DNA of 56,096 nucleotides from a virus. Position 1 is the first letter of the stretch. The number at the start of each line of letters is the position of its first letter. Below the pieces are notes generated by a model. The model did not search any database. It worked only from the letters and a program-made list of their open reading frames with translations, and was not told the DNA's origin. Below are positions 16,666-24,632 of this stretch, one piece after another. The position numbers and the translations under genes were made by a program. The DNA is taken from positions 1 to 56,096 of IMG/VR virus record IMGVR_UViG_3300034198_006912; one strand, given 5' to 3'.

Positions 16666-16925
16666 ATACGGCCTGTAGGATTTTAACCTACCGGCGGGTT
16701 CCCAAGGTTGCGTAGAAGCCTTTGCACATGAAGCGCCGCTACCTACTCCCGACCTCGGTGTACCCTACAAAAGGTACACCCGGTAATCCTCGCGAATCTG
16801 TATCGACTCAGTCCGAGGCCGTATTTTTATCCTCCCTTCCCTAGCACGTCTGCTAGGTACTACCATGTTAATTCATGTGCGGTGCTATGTACACTCGAAG
16901 CGTTCAAGCAACATACCGGAAGGTA
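16666..16925 (-). ncRNA. Structured non-coding element A with tRNA-like closing fold
   Basis: No supported gene covers this GC-rich segment. On the minus strand it contains: a perfect 7-bp hairpin CCTAGCA-GACG-TGCTAGG (16840-16857); a 9-bp helix ATACGGCCT/AGGCCGTAT (16816-16824 with 16666-16674) enclosing the rest; an 8-bp hairpin GGTGTACC/GGTACACC (16757-16780); and a hairpin GTAGG-TTAAAAT-CCTAC (16675-16691) stacked on the closing helix like a tRNA T arm. It shares ordered motifs with elements B and C. It lies 12 bp upstream of tRNA-Gln in the same transcript. RNA nature is inferred. Confidence 0.6.
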
Positions 16926-16930
16926 TCTCT

Positions 16931-17128
16931 TTATTTCTGCTGTTTAGCTTTAGGTTTATCTACAGATTCGTAGTCTGACTTACTATTTACCTGTTTTTCT
17001 AAAGCATCCACTTCCTCTACTACTGCGTTAAGTTCGTGTACTGGCACGCGAAACCTGCGTCCGTATTTCTGTGTCCTGTACACACCATCAACAATATCTT
17101 TTACCCTAGTTGCCAGAGGACTTAGCAT
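16931..17128 (-). CDS. Small hypothetical protein (65 aa)
   Basis: MLSPLATRVKDIVDGVYR then a basic patch (YGRRFRVP) and a heptad-like C-terminus ending KPKAKQQK. Starts within the stop of the upstream gene. Possibly nucleic-acid binding from its basic character; unrecognised. Confidence 0.5.
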   Translation of the reverse strand: MLSPLATRVKDIVDGVYRTQKYGRRFRVPVHELNAVVEEVDALEKQVNSKSDYESVDKPKAKQQK

Positions 17129-17385
17129 TAAATATCTCCTTTAGCTTCGGGGGATTCTTCTACAGCATTTTTAGCTTCGTTCTTGTAGTCTTTATCAAAC
17201 TTCCACAAAGCAAAATATGCCCGTTGGCCGTCTTCAAGTTCTTCAAGACGTTTCATAAGCAACGGCGTTTTGATGATGCTAAGACGTGGGCCATAGTCTC
17301 CATATCCAACATACCCCACAGCCCGCCATACCCCTTGGTCGTTCGGGGCTTTGAAACTATATACGTCTTCTTTAGTAATAGGCAT
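17128..17385 (-). CDS. Hypothetical protein (85 aa)
   Basis: The start at 17385 (MPITKEDVYSF) is preferred because GGAG lies six bases upstream. The N-terminal half is beta-rich (WRAVGYVGYGDYGPRL), the C-terminus acidic-helical. No recognised motif. Overlaps the downstream gene by one base. Confidence 0.55.
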   Translation of the reverse strand: MPITKEDVYSFKAPNDQGVWRAVGYVGYGDYGPRLSIIKTPLLMKRLEELEDGQRAYFALWKFDKDYKNEAKNAVEESPEAKGDI

Positions 17386-17387
17386 AA

Positions 17388-17789
17388 CTAACTCCATAAA
17401 GTGTTAAAATAAAGTCCAAAATTCATTCTACCCTCTGCCACTTTCGGGTCTTCTTTCCACTGCTTAGTCTTCTTATTATAAACATTAAGGCTACCGTTTA
17501 CAGTCTTTTGCAAAAAATACTCGATAGAATCATATGCTTTATTCATATTTTTCAACGCACGTCTACGATTTTTTTTGTTTAGCTTACCATACTTCAAATC
17601 TACATAGTTTTCAAAGAACGCATCGGGGATACCCTGCTGAATCTCCCTAAGACTCTTAATTCTATCTAATGCAAATTTTGCAATAGCTACATCAAGAGAA
17701 TACAATTCCGCATCGTCAAATCCTCTGGTTCTACGCTGTCTCCACAATTCAACGGCACGTTTAATTTCACGCCAAGTTGGTAAATACAT
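17388..17789 (-). CDS. Hypothetical basic helical protein (133 aa)
   Basis: Overlaps the end of nrdB by 23 bp. Pattern WRQRRTRGFDDAELYSLDVAI then IPDAFF and a long Lys/Asn-rich helix. Resembles small phage proteins with RGFsd.elw motifs of unknown function. Coupling to nrdB suggests co-expression with nucleotide metabolism. Confidence 0.55.
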   Translation of the reverse strand: MYLPTWREIKRAVELWRQRRTRGFDDAELYSLDVAIAKFALDRIKSLREIQQGIPDAFFENYVDLKYGKLNKKNRRRALKNMNKAYDSIEYFLQKTVNGSLNVYNKKTKQWKEDPKVAEGRMNFGLYFNTLWS

Positions 17790-18741
17790 CGTTCCAATCT
17801 CCTTTAATTGCAGCTTTCTGATACTCTGTTACACGGGTCTCAAAGAAATTCGCGTGTTCTTGGGCATTGAGTAATTCTTCAAGCCAAGGCAACGGATTCT
17901 CTTTCACTTTGTAGTTAGTCTTCAGCCCCATCTGGAGCAGTCTTCTATCAGCAATGTATCTAATATACTCTTTTACTTCCTTGCTGTCAAGCCCCTCTAC
18001 TCCGCCATGTGCAAAAGCAAGGTCAACAAACTTATCTTCAAGGTCAACCATCCGGCGGCAAGCCTCGTAGATGCTGCCTCTTGTTTCATCGTTCCATGCT
18101 TTTGGATTCTCTTTTACCAGCGTGCGAAGAAGATGCAACATCCCTTCAACGTGCAAGGTCTCATCACGTTGCGAATATGCTACAATCTGCCCCATCCCTT
18201 TCATTTTTCCAAAACGGGGAAAGTTCATAAGAATAGCAAAACTGCTAAACAACTGTAACCCTTCACCAAACCCGCTGTAAATAGCGATAGTACGAATCAT
18301 GTCTTCTACGGTGTCCATCTTCATGTCAGACATATATTCGTGCTTATCTTTCATTTCCTTGTATTCCATGAAGGTCTTAAACTCGCCTTCAGAAATACCC
18401 AGTGTGCTTAACAGCAAAGAATATGAATGTACATGCACAGCTTCCAGCGAGGCAAACGTAGTAAGCATCTGGCCTACTTCTGGATGCCCTGACAGGCGGG
18501 GGAGATAGTATTTACAATATCCTTCAGCCACAGCAATATCCGCTTGAGTAAAGAACCTGAAGATTTGCATCAGCAGGTTTTTTTCTTTTGGTGTAAGATT
18601 ATGCTTCCAGTCAGTAACGTCGTTCTGCATCGGAACTTCGTCAGGAATCCAATGCACCTTCAGTTGTTTAAGGTACATATCAAAGGCCCACGGGTATGAG
18701 AACGGCTGGTAGTAGTCTCGTGATTGTAGTAAATTTGACAT
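17767..18741 (-). CDS. nrdB: Class I ribonucleotide reductase small (beta) subunit (324 aa)
   Basis: Metal ligands are visible in order: Asp in TQADIAVAE, Glu and His in SLEAVHVHSY, Glu in FGEGLQLF, and Glu/His in RDETLHVEG. The radical Tyr is present four residues after the first His (HVHSY). Length fits a compact phage R2. With NrdA it converts ribonucleotides to deoxyribonucleotides, holding the di-metal/tyrosyl cofactor. Two small genes separate it from nrdA in the same operon. No glutaredoxin/thioredoxin or NrdI was seen, so the host probably supplies reductant. Confidence 0.93.
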   Translation of the reverse strand: MSNLLQSRDYYQPFSYPWAFDMYLKQLKVHWIPDEVPMQNDVTDWKHNLTPKEKNLLMQIFRFFTQADIAVAEGYCKYYLPRLSGHPEVGQMLTTFASLEAVHVHSYSLLLSTLGISEGEFKTFMEYKEMKDKHEYMSDMKMDTVEDMIRTIAIYSGFGEGLQLFSSFAILMNFPRFGKMKGMGQIVAYSQRDETLHVEGMLHLLRTLVKENPKAWNDETRGSIYEACRRMVDLEDKFVDLAFAHGGVEGLDSKEVKEYIRYIADRRLLQMGLKTNYKVKENPLPWLEELLNAQEHANFFETRVTEYQKAAIKGDWNDVFTNLA

Positions 18742-18793
18742 CTATATTCCTTTTCTATCAAAATCATTTAACATAGACTGACCTGTGGGCATA

Positions 18794-19012
18794 TTATGCC
18801 ACCTTCACTAACAGGACGTGCGACTTAGTGTTATCAGGCTTAATAAACACTTTATATAAATCGTCCTGACTAAACCCGTGGCTAGCAATGCCGTGTCCTG
18901 TAAAATAAATATAATCAAGCACAGAGCCTGATATGGTCTCTTGTTTTGTGCCTTCAACCCATCTAATAATATCGCAGTTAATGTTCTTAACTACATTATG
19001 CGGCAGGGGCAT
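18794..19012 (-). CDS. Small hypothetical protein between RNR genes (72 aa)
   Basis: MPLPHNVVKNINCDIIRW with a His/Gly-rich middle (YFTGHGIASHGF) and a beta-type end. No Cys pair typical of glutaredoxin. Location between nrdA and nrdB suggests a linked role but no family is recognised. Confidence 0.5.
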   Translation of the reverse strand: MPLPHNVVKNINCDIIRWVEGTKQETISGSVLDYIYFTGHGIASHGFSQDDLYKVFIKPDNTKSHVLLVKVA

Positions 19013-19026
19013 ATTACGCTCCTAGT

Positions 19027-19215
19027 TTAGCGGCTTTCTCGAAGGATTCCTTCGTAGTTTTTTAATTCGCGTAAAATTTCATTCATTCGTGCGCTATGTA
19101 AAACTCTAACGGAAGAAATAGTGTTCGGATAAAATACTCGTCCCGAATCAGATTCTTCTTCAATAAGAAGATATGCAACCAGTTCTCTACACAGTTCATC
19201 TATACGAGTTCTCAT
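19027..19215 (-). CDS. Small hypothetical protein (62 aa)
   Basis: MRTRIDELCRELVAYLL then an acidic and a basic helix (ARMNEILRELKNYEG). Good RBS AAAGGAATAACAC upstream, 21 bp after nrdA. Helical, soluble, unrecognised. Confidence 0.55.
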   Translation of the reverse strand: MRTRIDELCRELVAYLLIEEESDSGRVFYPNTISSVRVLHSARMNEILRELKNYEGILRESR

Positions 19216-19236
19216 GTGTTATTCCTTTCGTTGTAT

Positions 19237-22068
19237 TTATGCCTCACAGCCTACGCATTCAATCTCAAATCCAGTAGGTGTTGTAGTTTTGAATTTTGTC
19301 TGCTTAACTTCATTTGTAGCAGAAGTCTTATCTTCTGTCAATAGGTGCTGCCGTTCAATTTTTTGCCCAATATCTTCAATGCTGGATTCAATCTTATTTC
19401 GGCAGTAATACAACCCTTTCAGACCTCTTTTCCATGCTTCGTAATGCGTGTTATGCAAGTACGAAACGTCCACAGGGTTGATAAAAAACAGGTTCACAGA
19501 CTGCCCTTGGTCAATATATTTCTGCCTGTCTGCTGCATGGCGAATAACCCACATCTGGTCAAGTTCAAAGGCAGTCTTGAACACAGACTTCTCTTCATCT
19601 GTGAGAATATCAAGATGCTGTACAGAACCCTTCTTTGCCCCCACAGAGCGCCAGACTGTTTTAATATCATCGTCAGATAATCCTTTTTCCTGCAATAATT
19701 GCAAAAACCGAGGATTCTTAAAAATGTGCGTGCCGTTCTCTGTTTTTTGAGAGAAAGACACGGCGCTGAAAGGCTCAATGCTGGGGCTTACATTGCCGCA
19801 CAGAATAGAACTGGAGGCATTAGGGGCAACAGCAATAAGGTGCATGTTCCTGCGCCACTGCATCCCTTTCCCTTCGATATAGTCCGGGCAACTTCCTTTA
19901 GATACAGCAATATCGTAAGTGGCGTCTTCCGCCTGTTCCCGGATATACGAGAACATTTCCACGTTAATGCGCGAGGCTTCTTCTGACTCGAAAGGAATCA
20001 GTTTATTCTGTAGATAACTATGGAACCCCATTGCTCCAAGCCCCAGACTACGCTCTCTGGAAGCGGAATAAAGAGCTTTGCGAATAGCATGTCTTGCAGA
20101 AGGTTTAAGGTGCGGTGCTTGAATAAAAGCGTCAATAACATTATCAAGCATCTTAATCAGGTCGTACACCATCGAGGTGTTGCGCCACTCATCGAATTTA
20201 GCTAAATTCACGGAACTAAGGCAGCATACAGCAGTTCGTTGTTCGTCTGTCGGTAGGTAAATCTCGTTACAGTTCCCCGTTAAGACACCGTTAAACATAA
20301 GGCGTCCTCTCTTAGGTTCAGTAGCGCAATATGTGTCAGAAATACGTCCAGTACGCTCTACTGATTGTACTTTAATAAACCGGCAAGCATCCCTGTTTGG
20401 CATACGGTTTTTATCTAAAATTAACCGTGAGCAATTAAGACCGAGTTCTAAAAGCCGCACAACGGCGGGGCCGTTAAAATTCAATAACCATACTTCACTA
20501 CAGTTATATTCCCCGTTCTCGCCACTGCCATCATTCTTCGGCAGTTCAAATACCCCAGCCTCACGTCTGTGAGACAAGGATGTATAAACACCTAATTCTT
20601 GCATCAACAGGTGGATTTCTTTAAGAAAAGAATAGTTTACCGAAGCAAGCTGGATATTAACCCCATTAGTGCTTTGGATAACACATCCATCCGCATCAAA
20701 TAGACCAGACAACCATTCCATAATTACACTGGCATAAAAGCCGGTAGGAACATAGAATTTATTGATGGGAGGAGAATAACTCCAACGGTAGCGATTATAG
20801 GTTGCATCATCAGATATTTTTCCTTTAAGTCTAGGGATGCACATAGCTTTAGGGGCATATATCCAAGAAAAATTATAGTCCTCGTTACCATCCCCGGCAT
20901 AAAATCCTTGTGAATACCAGTCTATTGCTGAGGTATGTTCACAATCTGGATATTCTTTGGGAAGACTGAATTTTTGCAGTTTGTCTTCTGGTTTAAGGTC
21001 TTTTGCGGCAACCTGCACAGGCGGCTGCCAATAATTTTTTTGAACATAGAACTTGTGTTCTGATGTACAATCAATAGTAATGCCATTATTGAATGTGACT
21101 CGGATAAGTTCTTTAGATTCTCCTGTTTTTCTCGGAGTTACAAGAGACCATTCCTCACCATTCCATACATGAACTTCTGTGTCAGCTACGCCAACAATAG
21201 GTACATATCCGTATTCTTTAGTCAGTATTTTAGTTTCTGGGGCTACACACAGATTGCTCGTATTAATACGAAGCCCAAGACGTTTTTGTTCTTCTGGCAG
21301 TGCTTTGTTAGCATTATCAATAAAAAAGAAATATGGTTCCCCAGTCTCAATACGAAGCATTAGCAGCTTGCTCCATAGTTCTCTGGCAGAAACTATGTCT
21401 GTTACTACCCCTGTGTGAGGGTCTTTAAGTTCCCATCTGTCGTCTTTAACAAACAGCTTTTCCATAAAAGAATCTGGAACAGAGACAGCATTATGGATGT
21501 TTAATGCCTTGCGTTCTACAGCTCCCCCGGTAGGTTTTCTCATATTGATAAATTCCATAATCTCAGGATGAGAAACACTAAGATATGCTGCGTAAGCGGC
21601 ACGGCGCGTACCTGCCTGTCTGTAAGCCAGCACCTTTCTATCGAACTGGGCAATGAACGGAATAGCGCCGGTTGATTCCCCGCCTCGTGATGTTTTGGTT
21701 TTATTAGTGCGTAGGAAAGACCATCCTGCCCCCAGACCTCCGCCCATAGCTGCAAGCCATGAGGACTCAGATTCATGGTCAATAATACCCTCAAGAGAGT
21801 CTCCTACCGCTGATAAAAAGCAGGAAATAGGAAGCCCGCGAGAAGTACCTCCATTTGCCAATACCGGGGTGGCAAACATAAACCATTGCTTGCTCACATA
21901 GCCATACAGTCTTTGAGCATGTGCTTGGTCATCTGCAAATGCCTTAGCAGCGCGGGCAAAAGCATCTTGCGGTGATTTTTCCTCTGGCATAAGGTATCTA
22001 TCTTTCAAAATACGCATAGCATATGGGTCAATAAGATTATCCCGTGAGTAATCAATCACAATGTCCAT
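19237..22068 (-). CDS. nrdA: Class I ribonucleotide reductase large (alpha) subunit with an intein (943 aa precursor)
   Basis: Extein features: GLPISCFLS (first active-site Cys, residue 83), SNL|CNEI (thiyl-radical Cys, residue 600), TAVCCLSSVNL (third active-site Cys), YY in GLKGLYYCRNK for radical transfer, and the C-terminal CVGC pair. An intein of about 326 residues (274-599) lies exactly before the radical Cys. Spliced NrdA would be about 617 aa and lacks an N-terminal ATP-cone, as in compact phage enzymes, so dATP shut-off is not expected. Works with NrdB encoded downstream. A terminator-like hairpin precedes the gene, so separate control is possible. Confidence 0.95.
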   Translation of the reverse strand: MDIVIDYSRDNLIDPYAMRILKDRYLMPEEKSPQDAFARAAKAFADDQAHAQRLYGYVSKQWFMFATPVLANGGTSRGLPISCFLSAVGDSLEGIIDHESESSWLAAMGGGLGAGWSFLRTNKTKTSRGGESTGAIPFIAQFDRKVLAYRQAGTRRAAYAAYLSVSHPEIMEFINMRKPTGGAVERKALNIHNAVSVPDSFMEKLFVKDDRWELKDPHTGVVTDIVSARELWSKLLMLRIETGEPYFFFIDNANKALPEEQKRLGLRINTSNLCVAPETKILTKEYGYVPIVGVADTEVHVWNGEEWSLVTPRKTGESKELIRVTFNNGITIDCTSEHKFYVQKNYWQPPVQVAAKDLKPEDKLQKFSLPKEYPDCEHTSAIDWYSQGFYAGDGNEDYNFSWIYAPKAMCIPRLKGKISDDATYNRYRWSYSPPINKFYVPTGFYASVIMEWLSGLFDADGCVIQSTNGVNIQLASVNYSFLKEIHLLMQELGVYTSLSHRREAGVFELPKNDGSGENGEYNCSEVWLLNFNGPAVVRLLELGLNCSRLILDKNRMPNRDACRFIKVQSVERTGRISDTYCATEPKRGRLMFNGVLTGNCNEIYLPTDEQRTAVCCLSSVNLAKFDEWRNTSMVYDLIKMLDNVIDAFIQAPHLKPSARHAIRKALYSASRERSLGLGAMGFHSYLQNKLIPFESEEASRINVEMFSYIREQAEDATYDIAVSKGSCPDYIEGKGMQWRRNMHLIAVAPNASSSILCGNVSPSIEPFSAVSFSQKTENGTHIFKNPRFLQLLQEKGLSDDDIKTVWRSVGAKKGSVQHLDILTDEEKSVFKTAFELDQMWVIRHAADRQKYIDQGQSVNLFFINPVDVSYLHNTHYEAWKRGLKGLYYCRNKIESSIEDIGQKIERQHLLTEDKTSATNEVKQTKFKTTTPTGFEIECVGCEA
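20272..21249 (-). mobile_element. Intein with LAGLIDADG-type homing endonuclease inside nrdA
   Basis: Encodes precursor residues 274-599. N-terminal splicing block CVAPETKIL, block B-like CTSEHKFYV, and C-terminal LTGN followed by Cys (+1). The penultimate His of most inteins is replaced by Gly. Two DOD endonuclease motifs are visible: GFYAGDGN (about residues 388-395) and LSGLFDADG (about 453-461). The insertion point is the catalytic SNLC motif, so splicing is required for RNR activity. Confidence 0.93.
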
Positions 22069-22080
22069 ATATCCTCTATA

Positions 22081-22109
22081 AGAAAGAAAAGGGCAGCGAA
22101 AACTGCCCT
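22081..22109 (-). terminator. Rho-independent terminator between DUF6321-type gene and nrdA
   Basis: On the minus strand AGGGCAG-TTTTCG-CTGCCCT is followed by a T-rich tract (TTTCTTTCTT). It lies 12 bp upstream of the nrdA start, so it may attenuate read-through into the RNR genes. Confidence 0.75.
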
Positions 22110-22133
22110 AAGTGAAGTAATGTTATCTAAAAT

Positions 22134-22412
22134 TTAGCAGTCCCATTTATCCAAAGCCAATTTTTTTCTTGTTGGGCGACCTTTCTCGTCTTTAAGCGGG
22201 CCTTTAGCACCTTCCATACGAGCGCAAAAGCTCTTGCGTCTTTTAGCAGACTTAGGAGACTTCTTGGCTTCTTCTCTGCTAACTGGCGGTTTGAGATTAC
22301 CGCCTGTGGCACGGTTGTATTTATCTCTACCTGCTTGAGTAAGACCCCCGGAGGGATTCTTATCTTTCTTGGTAAGACTTACTGAAGGTTTTTTACCGGC
22401 CTTTTTTACCAT
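22134..22412 (-). CDS. DUF6321-like basic phage protein (92 aa)
   Basis: Pattern NPSGGLTQAGRDKYNRATGGNL (split here: NPSGGL, GRDKYNRATG), SFCARMEGAKGP and DEKGRPTRKKLALDKW matches a widespread phage family I know as DUF6321. Very basic, suggesting nucleic-acid binding. Overlaps the neighbouring DUF6496-like gene by 20 bp. Function unknown. Confidence 0.75.
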   Translation of the reverse strand: MVKKAGKKPSVSLTKKDKNPSGGLTQAGRDKYNRATGGNLKPPVSREEAKKSPKSAKRRKSFCARMEGAKGPLKDEKGRPTRKKLALDKWDC

Positions 22413-22590
22413 AGCTTCCTCCTTTTTTCTTCGACATGCCTGCCGAGGAAAGAGCGATTGCCACGGCCTGTTTTTGATTCTTTACTACTTTGCCGCCTTT
22501 ACCACTATGGAGTTCGCCTTTGCCGTATTCTTTCATTACTTTGGATACTTTAGCTTGTTTGGCTGCTTTAGTCTTCGGAGTCTTTTTCAT
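22393..22590 (-). CDS. DUF6496-like basic phage protein (65 aa)
   Basis: Contains KVMKEYGKGELHSG and VVKNQKQAVAIALSSAGMSKKK, the usual signature of the small Lys-rich DUF6496 family found in phages. Commonly paired with the DUF6321-type gene. Possibly DNA- or virion-associated; not demonstrated. Confidence 0.75.
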   Translation of the reverse strand: MKKTPKTKAAKQAKVSKVMKEYGKGELHSGKGGKVVKNQKQAVAIALSSAGMSKKKGGSYGKKGR

Positions 22591-22606
22591 TGTATAGTCC
22601 TTTTTG

Positions 22607-22846
22607 TTATTTAGAGTATTCTAATAGTTTACGAATAAGAATGTTTATAAATGTTGAAAAGTCTTTAGTTGGGAAATATAGTTCTAAACCTCCATTATCG
22701 TAAGAATTTAATTCCAGATGATACCCTTCTTCATTAGAGATTTCTTCTCGTTTGAAGAAATAAATATCTTCTACTTTTAATACCACGTCACCATCTTCAG
22801 TGGTATTTTGCTCTACCGTGTCTTTATCAATCCATATTCTAATCAT
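22607..22846 (-). CDS. Hypothetical protein (79 aa)
   Basis: The start at 22846 (MIRIWIDKD) gives an ATGA overlap with the nuclease gene stop. Acidic beta/alpha protein (VVLKVEDIYFFKREE ... FPTKDFSTFI). No recognised family. Confidence 0.55.
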   Translation of the reverse strand: MIRIWIDKDTVEQNTTEDGDVVLKVEDIYFFKREEISNEEGYHLELNSYDNGGLELYFPTKDFSTFINILIRKLLEYSK

Positions 22847-23685
22847 TCTACATACCATACAAGAGGTTTAACCTTAGCTTGAGAACATTTACTTGGTAGA
22901 AGTTTAGCTGTGGGGTGGCATTTATCTTTATGGTCACAGTAAATGCACTTACCTCCAATAATAGTTCTACCAGTAGGCTTCTTGTAGAAAGTTTCCTGCT
23001 GAAGCCCTGTGCAGGAAGGCATCTTGCCTTCTTTCAATGCTTCTATCTTCTTCCTTACCCGCATCTCCCATCCAATATACACTTCTTCCAGATTCTTTGC
23101 AAATTCTATAACTTTATATTGGCCGGTTACTTTATGAAATACTACCCACCCTCCCGGCTGAGCGTTCTTGCCTTTAGCGTAGCCTATAAGCTGGTCGATA
23201 TACCCAAAAGTATCATCAGCAGATAAGGACTCAAAAGAACTAAATTTAGTGTTATAAGCATAATCACTTGCTGTCTTAACATCATACACCTTACCATCAA
23301 TTTCAAGATACCAGTCTAATTCGCCTTGAATGTCCGTTTCAGCTACTCTCACGGTAACTACATCGTCCGTTTGAATAGGAAGCCCTTTAGCCTTGCAGAT
23401 ATAGGTAAAGATACGCTCCATGACATGCCCCTGAAGCATTTTAAGGAGAAACTCAGGAGAGGCTTTAACACGTCCATATTTAGCCTCTAGCATAAGCTGG
23501 CGAAGGTCTTTGCCGATGTTAGACATACGCAGCCTGAAAGCATTGTCTGGTTTTGTGTGCAGCGTCTTAATTATTTGAGTCTTAATATCGGCCATGCACT
23601 CATCAAGCAAAGCCTCATTCAGAGGCATATCGCCTGTTGCTGCGGCATCAAGAAACTCAGTAATTGTCTTTTCAATGATGTGCAT
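22843..23685 (-). CDS. Cas4/RecB-like PD-(D/E)XK exonuclease with Cys cluster (280 aa)
   Basis: Catalytic core GELDWYLEIDG then VYDVKTASDYAY gives D-X(n)-D-x-K of RecB-family nucleases (about residues 118-140). Near the C-terminus Cys residues in SCTGL, CIYCDHKDKC form a cluster like the Fe-S cluster of Cas4/AddB. In phages such enzymes process DNA ends in recombination or replication. Placed downstream of structured element B and the SSB-like gene, within the replication cluster. Confidence 0.8.
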   Translation of the reverse strand: MHIIEKTITEFLDAAATGDMPLNEALLDECMADIKTQIIKTLHTKPDNAFRLRMSNIGKDLRQLMLEAKYGRVKASPEFLLKMLQGHVMERIFTYICKAKGLPIQTDDVVTVRVAETDIQGELDWYLEIDGKVYDVKTASDYAYNTKFSSFESLSADDTFGYIDQLIGYAKGKNAQPGGWVVFHKVTGQYKVIEFAKNLEEVYIGWEMRVRKKIEALKEGKMPSCTGLQQETFYKKPTGRTIIGGKCIYCDHKDKCHPTAKLLPSKCSQAKVKPLVWYVE

Positions 23686-23695
23686 ACAAGACCTT

Positions 23696-23821
23696 TAATA
23701 GTTAAGTTGTGGGCTTTCCACCCACCGGGGCGTTACCGGTCCACCTCTCCTAAACACACTCAACGCTACTGCCAGCGCGATTACCGGTCTAGGGCGGTAC
23801 TTCCTCCGTAGAGAAAGCTAC
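23696..23821 (-). ncRNA. Structured non-coding element B
   Basis: Gene-free, GC-rich segment between the stop at 23822 and the nuclease start. Plus-strand motifs TAATAGTTA.GTTG (23696), GCGTTA, TCCACCT and ACGCTACT (23730-23770) and GGCGGTAC (23793) occur in the same order as in element C. Predicted hairpins include GCGTT/AACGC, CGCT/AGCG and GTGGG/CCCAC. It would be transcribed with the operon. Nature and function unknown. Confidence 0.55.
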
Positions 23822-24013
23822 CTAGTTAGGGGCATAAGCAGAAAGTTCTTCGTCTTTCTCTTGCTCTTTGGCTGCTTTAATAGCAGCTTCTGCTTGAGCA
23901 TCCCCAATTTCTTTAAGCAACTTAATAGTATGATAACTGTGGTTGGCCGGAATAGTGGCCAAGAGATTAATTATATCATAAAATTGTTGCGTAGTCAATT
24001 CCAACTTAACCAT
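23822..24013 (-). CDS. Small helical protein (63 aa)
   Basis: The start at 24013 (MVKLELTTQQFYD) overlaps the end of the SSB-like gene by 8 bp; a longer upstream start would lie wholly inside that gene. The C-terminal half is a Lys/Glu/Ala helix (EAAIKAAKEQEKDEE). No family recognised. Confidence 0.55.
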   Translation of the reverse strand: MVKLELTTQQFYDIINLLATIPANHSYHTIKLLKEIGDAQAEAAIKAAKEQEKDEELSAYAPN

Positions 24014-24632
24014 TTGTAATACCTTCGTTGTGTTCGGCGATAAACTTGTTAATCTGCTCAATAAGAGCAGCATCTTCTTCAGTGGATGCTGTGCCTCCCT
24101 TACGAGTAAATGCAAGAGTTGCAAACTTATCCCCTTTTACCTTGATAGAAAACGGCACAGTGCCCCAATCTTTCTTAACTGGAAATTCTTTTGCAAATGG
24201 AATCCACGTCTTGAGTTGTCCGGGAGTAATGCGGAAATTCACAAGCTCAGGCTTCTTTTTAGGAAACGTCACTTCCCCAATAAGGTAAGTGTAAAATCCT
24301 GCAATACCACGCTGACGCTGACGTTCTTCTGCACTAAACTCCTTTACGCCTTCCCATACTGGGAACGTCCTACCGCAGGCATTGCCGCCTTGTTTATCAG
24401 GGATGTTCACTCCTTTACGAACACCATCAAAGAAAATAGATTCGTTAATAACCTTTGTGGCATCTACAGGGTCGCGTTTGATAAGTTTATTAGAAACTTC
24501 AAGAAGACGAAAATCAATAGAAGCTGATTTGTATTCTTTTTCTTCTCCCTGAATTACAAAGAAGAACTTTGTAACAGTGGCTTCTTCTTCTTCAAGAAAT
24601 ACTTTTTCTTGGATTGTGGCAAGTCTTTTCAT
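24006..24632 (-). CDS. Probable ssDNA-binding protein (208 aa)
   Basis: Beta-rich, charged protein with N-terminal repeats of beta-strand patterns (TKFFFVIQGEEKEY, ASIDFRLLEVSN) and an acidic C-terminal third. Size, composition and position one base from small replication genes and next to PolA and a RecB-like nuclease resemble phage SSBs such as T7 gp2.5, but no OB-fold signature can be proven by eye. It does not show a short highly acidic tail like gp2.5 (it ends HNEGITNG). An alternative is a single-purpose recombination mediator. Confidence 0.45.
   Translation of the reverse strand: MKRLATIQEKVFLEEEEATVTKFFFVIQGEEKEYKSASIDFRLLEVSNKLIKRDPVDATKVINESIFFDGVRKGVNIPDKQGGNACGRTFPVWEGVKEFSAEERQRQRGIAGFYTYLIGEVTFPKKKPELVNFRITPGQLKTWIPFAKEFPVKKDWGTVPFSIKVKGDKFATLAFTRKGGTASTEEDAALIEQINKFIAEHNEGITNG

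Noticed and set aside
16666-16824. tmRNA or normal tRNA in element A
   Set aside because: T loop lacks TTC, inner region has no tag-coding frame or conserved tmRNA 5' domain, and length is wrong for a tRNA.
16901-16930. Terminator at ATACC-GGAA-GGTAT
   Set aside because: T-rich run is on the plus strand, opposite to operon direction, and the stem is only five bp.
19237-20572. Several plus-strand frames opposite nrdA, polA and helicase
   Set aside because: They mirror strongly coding minus-strand genes with clear motifs and lack start signals.
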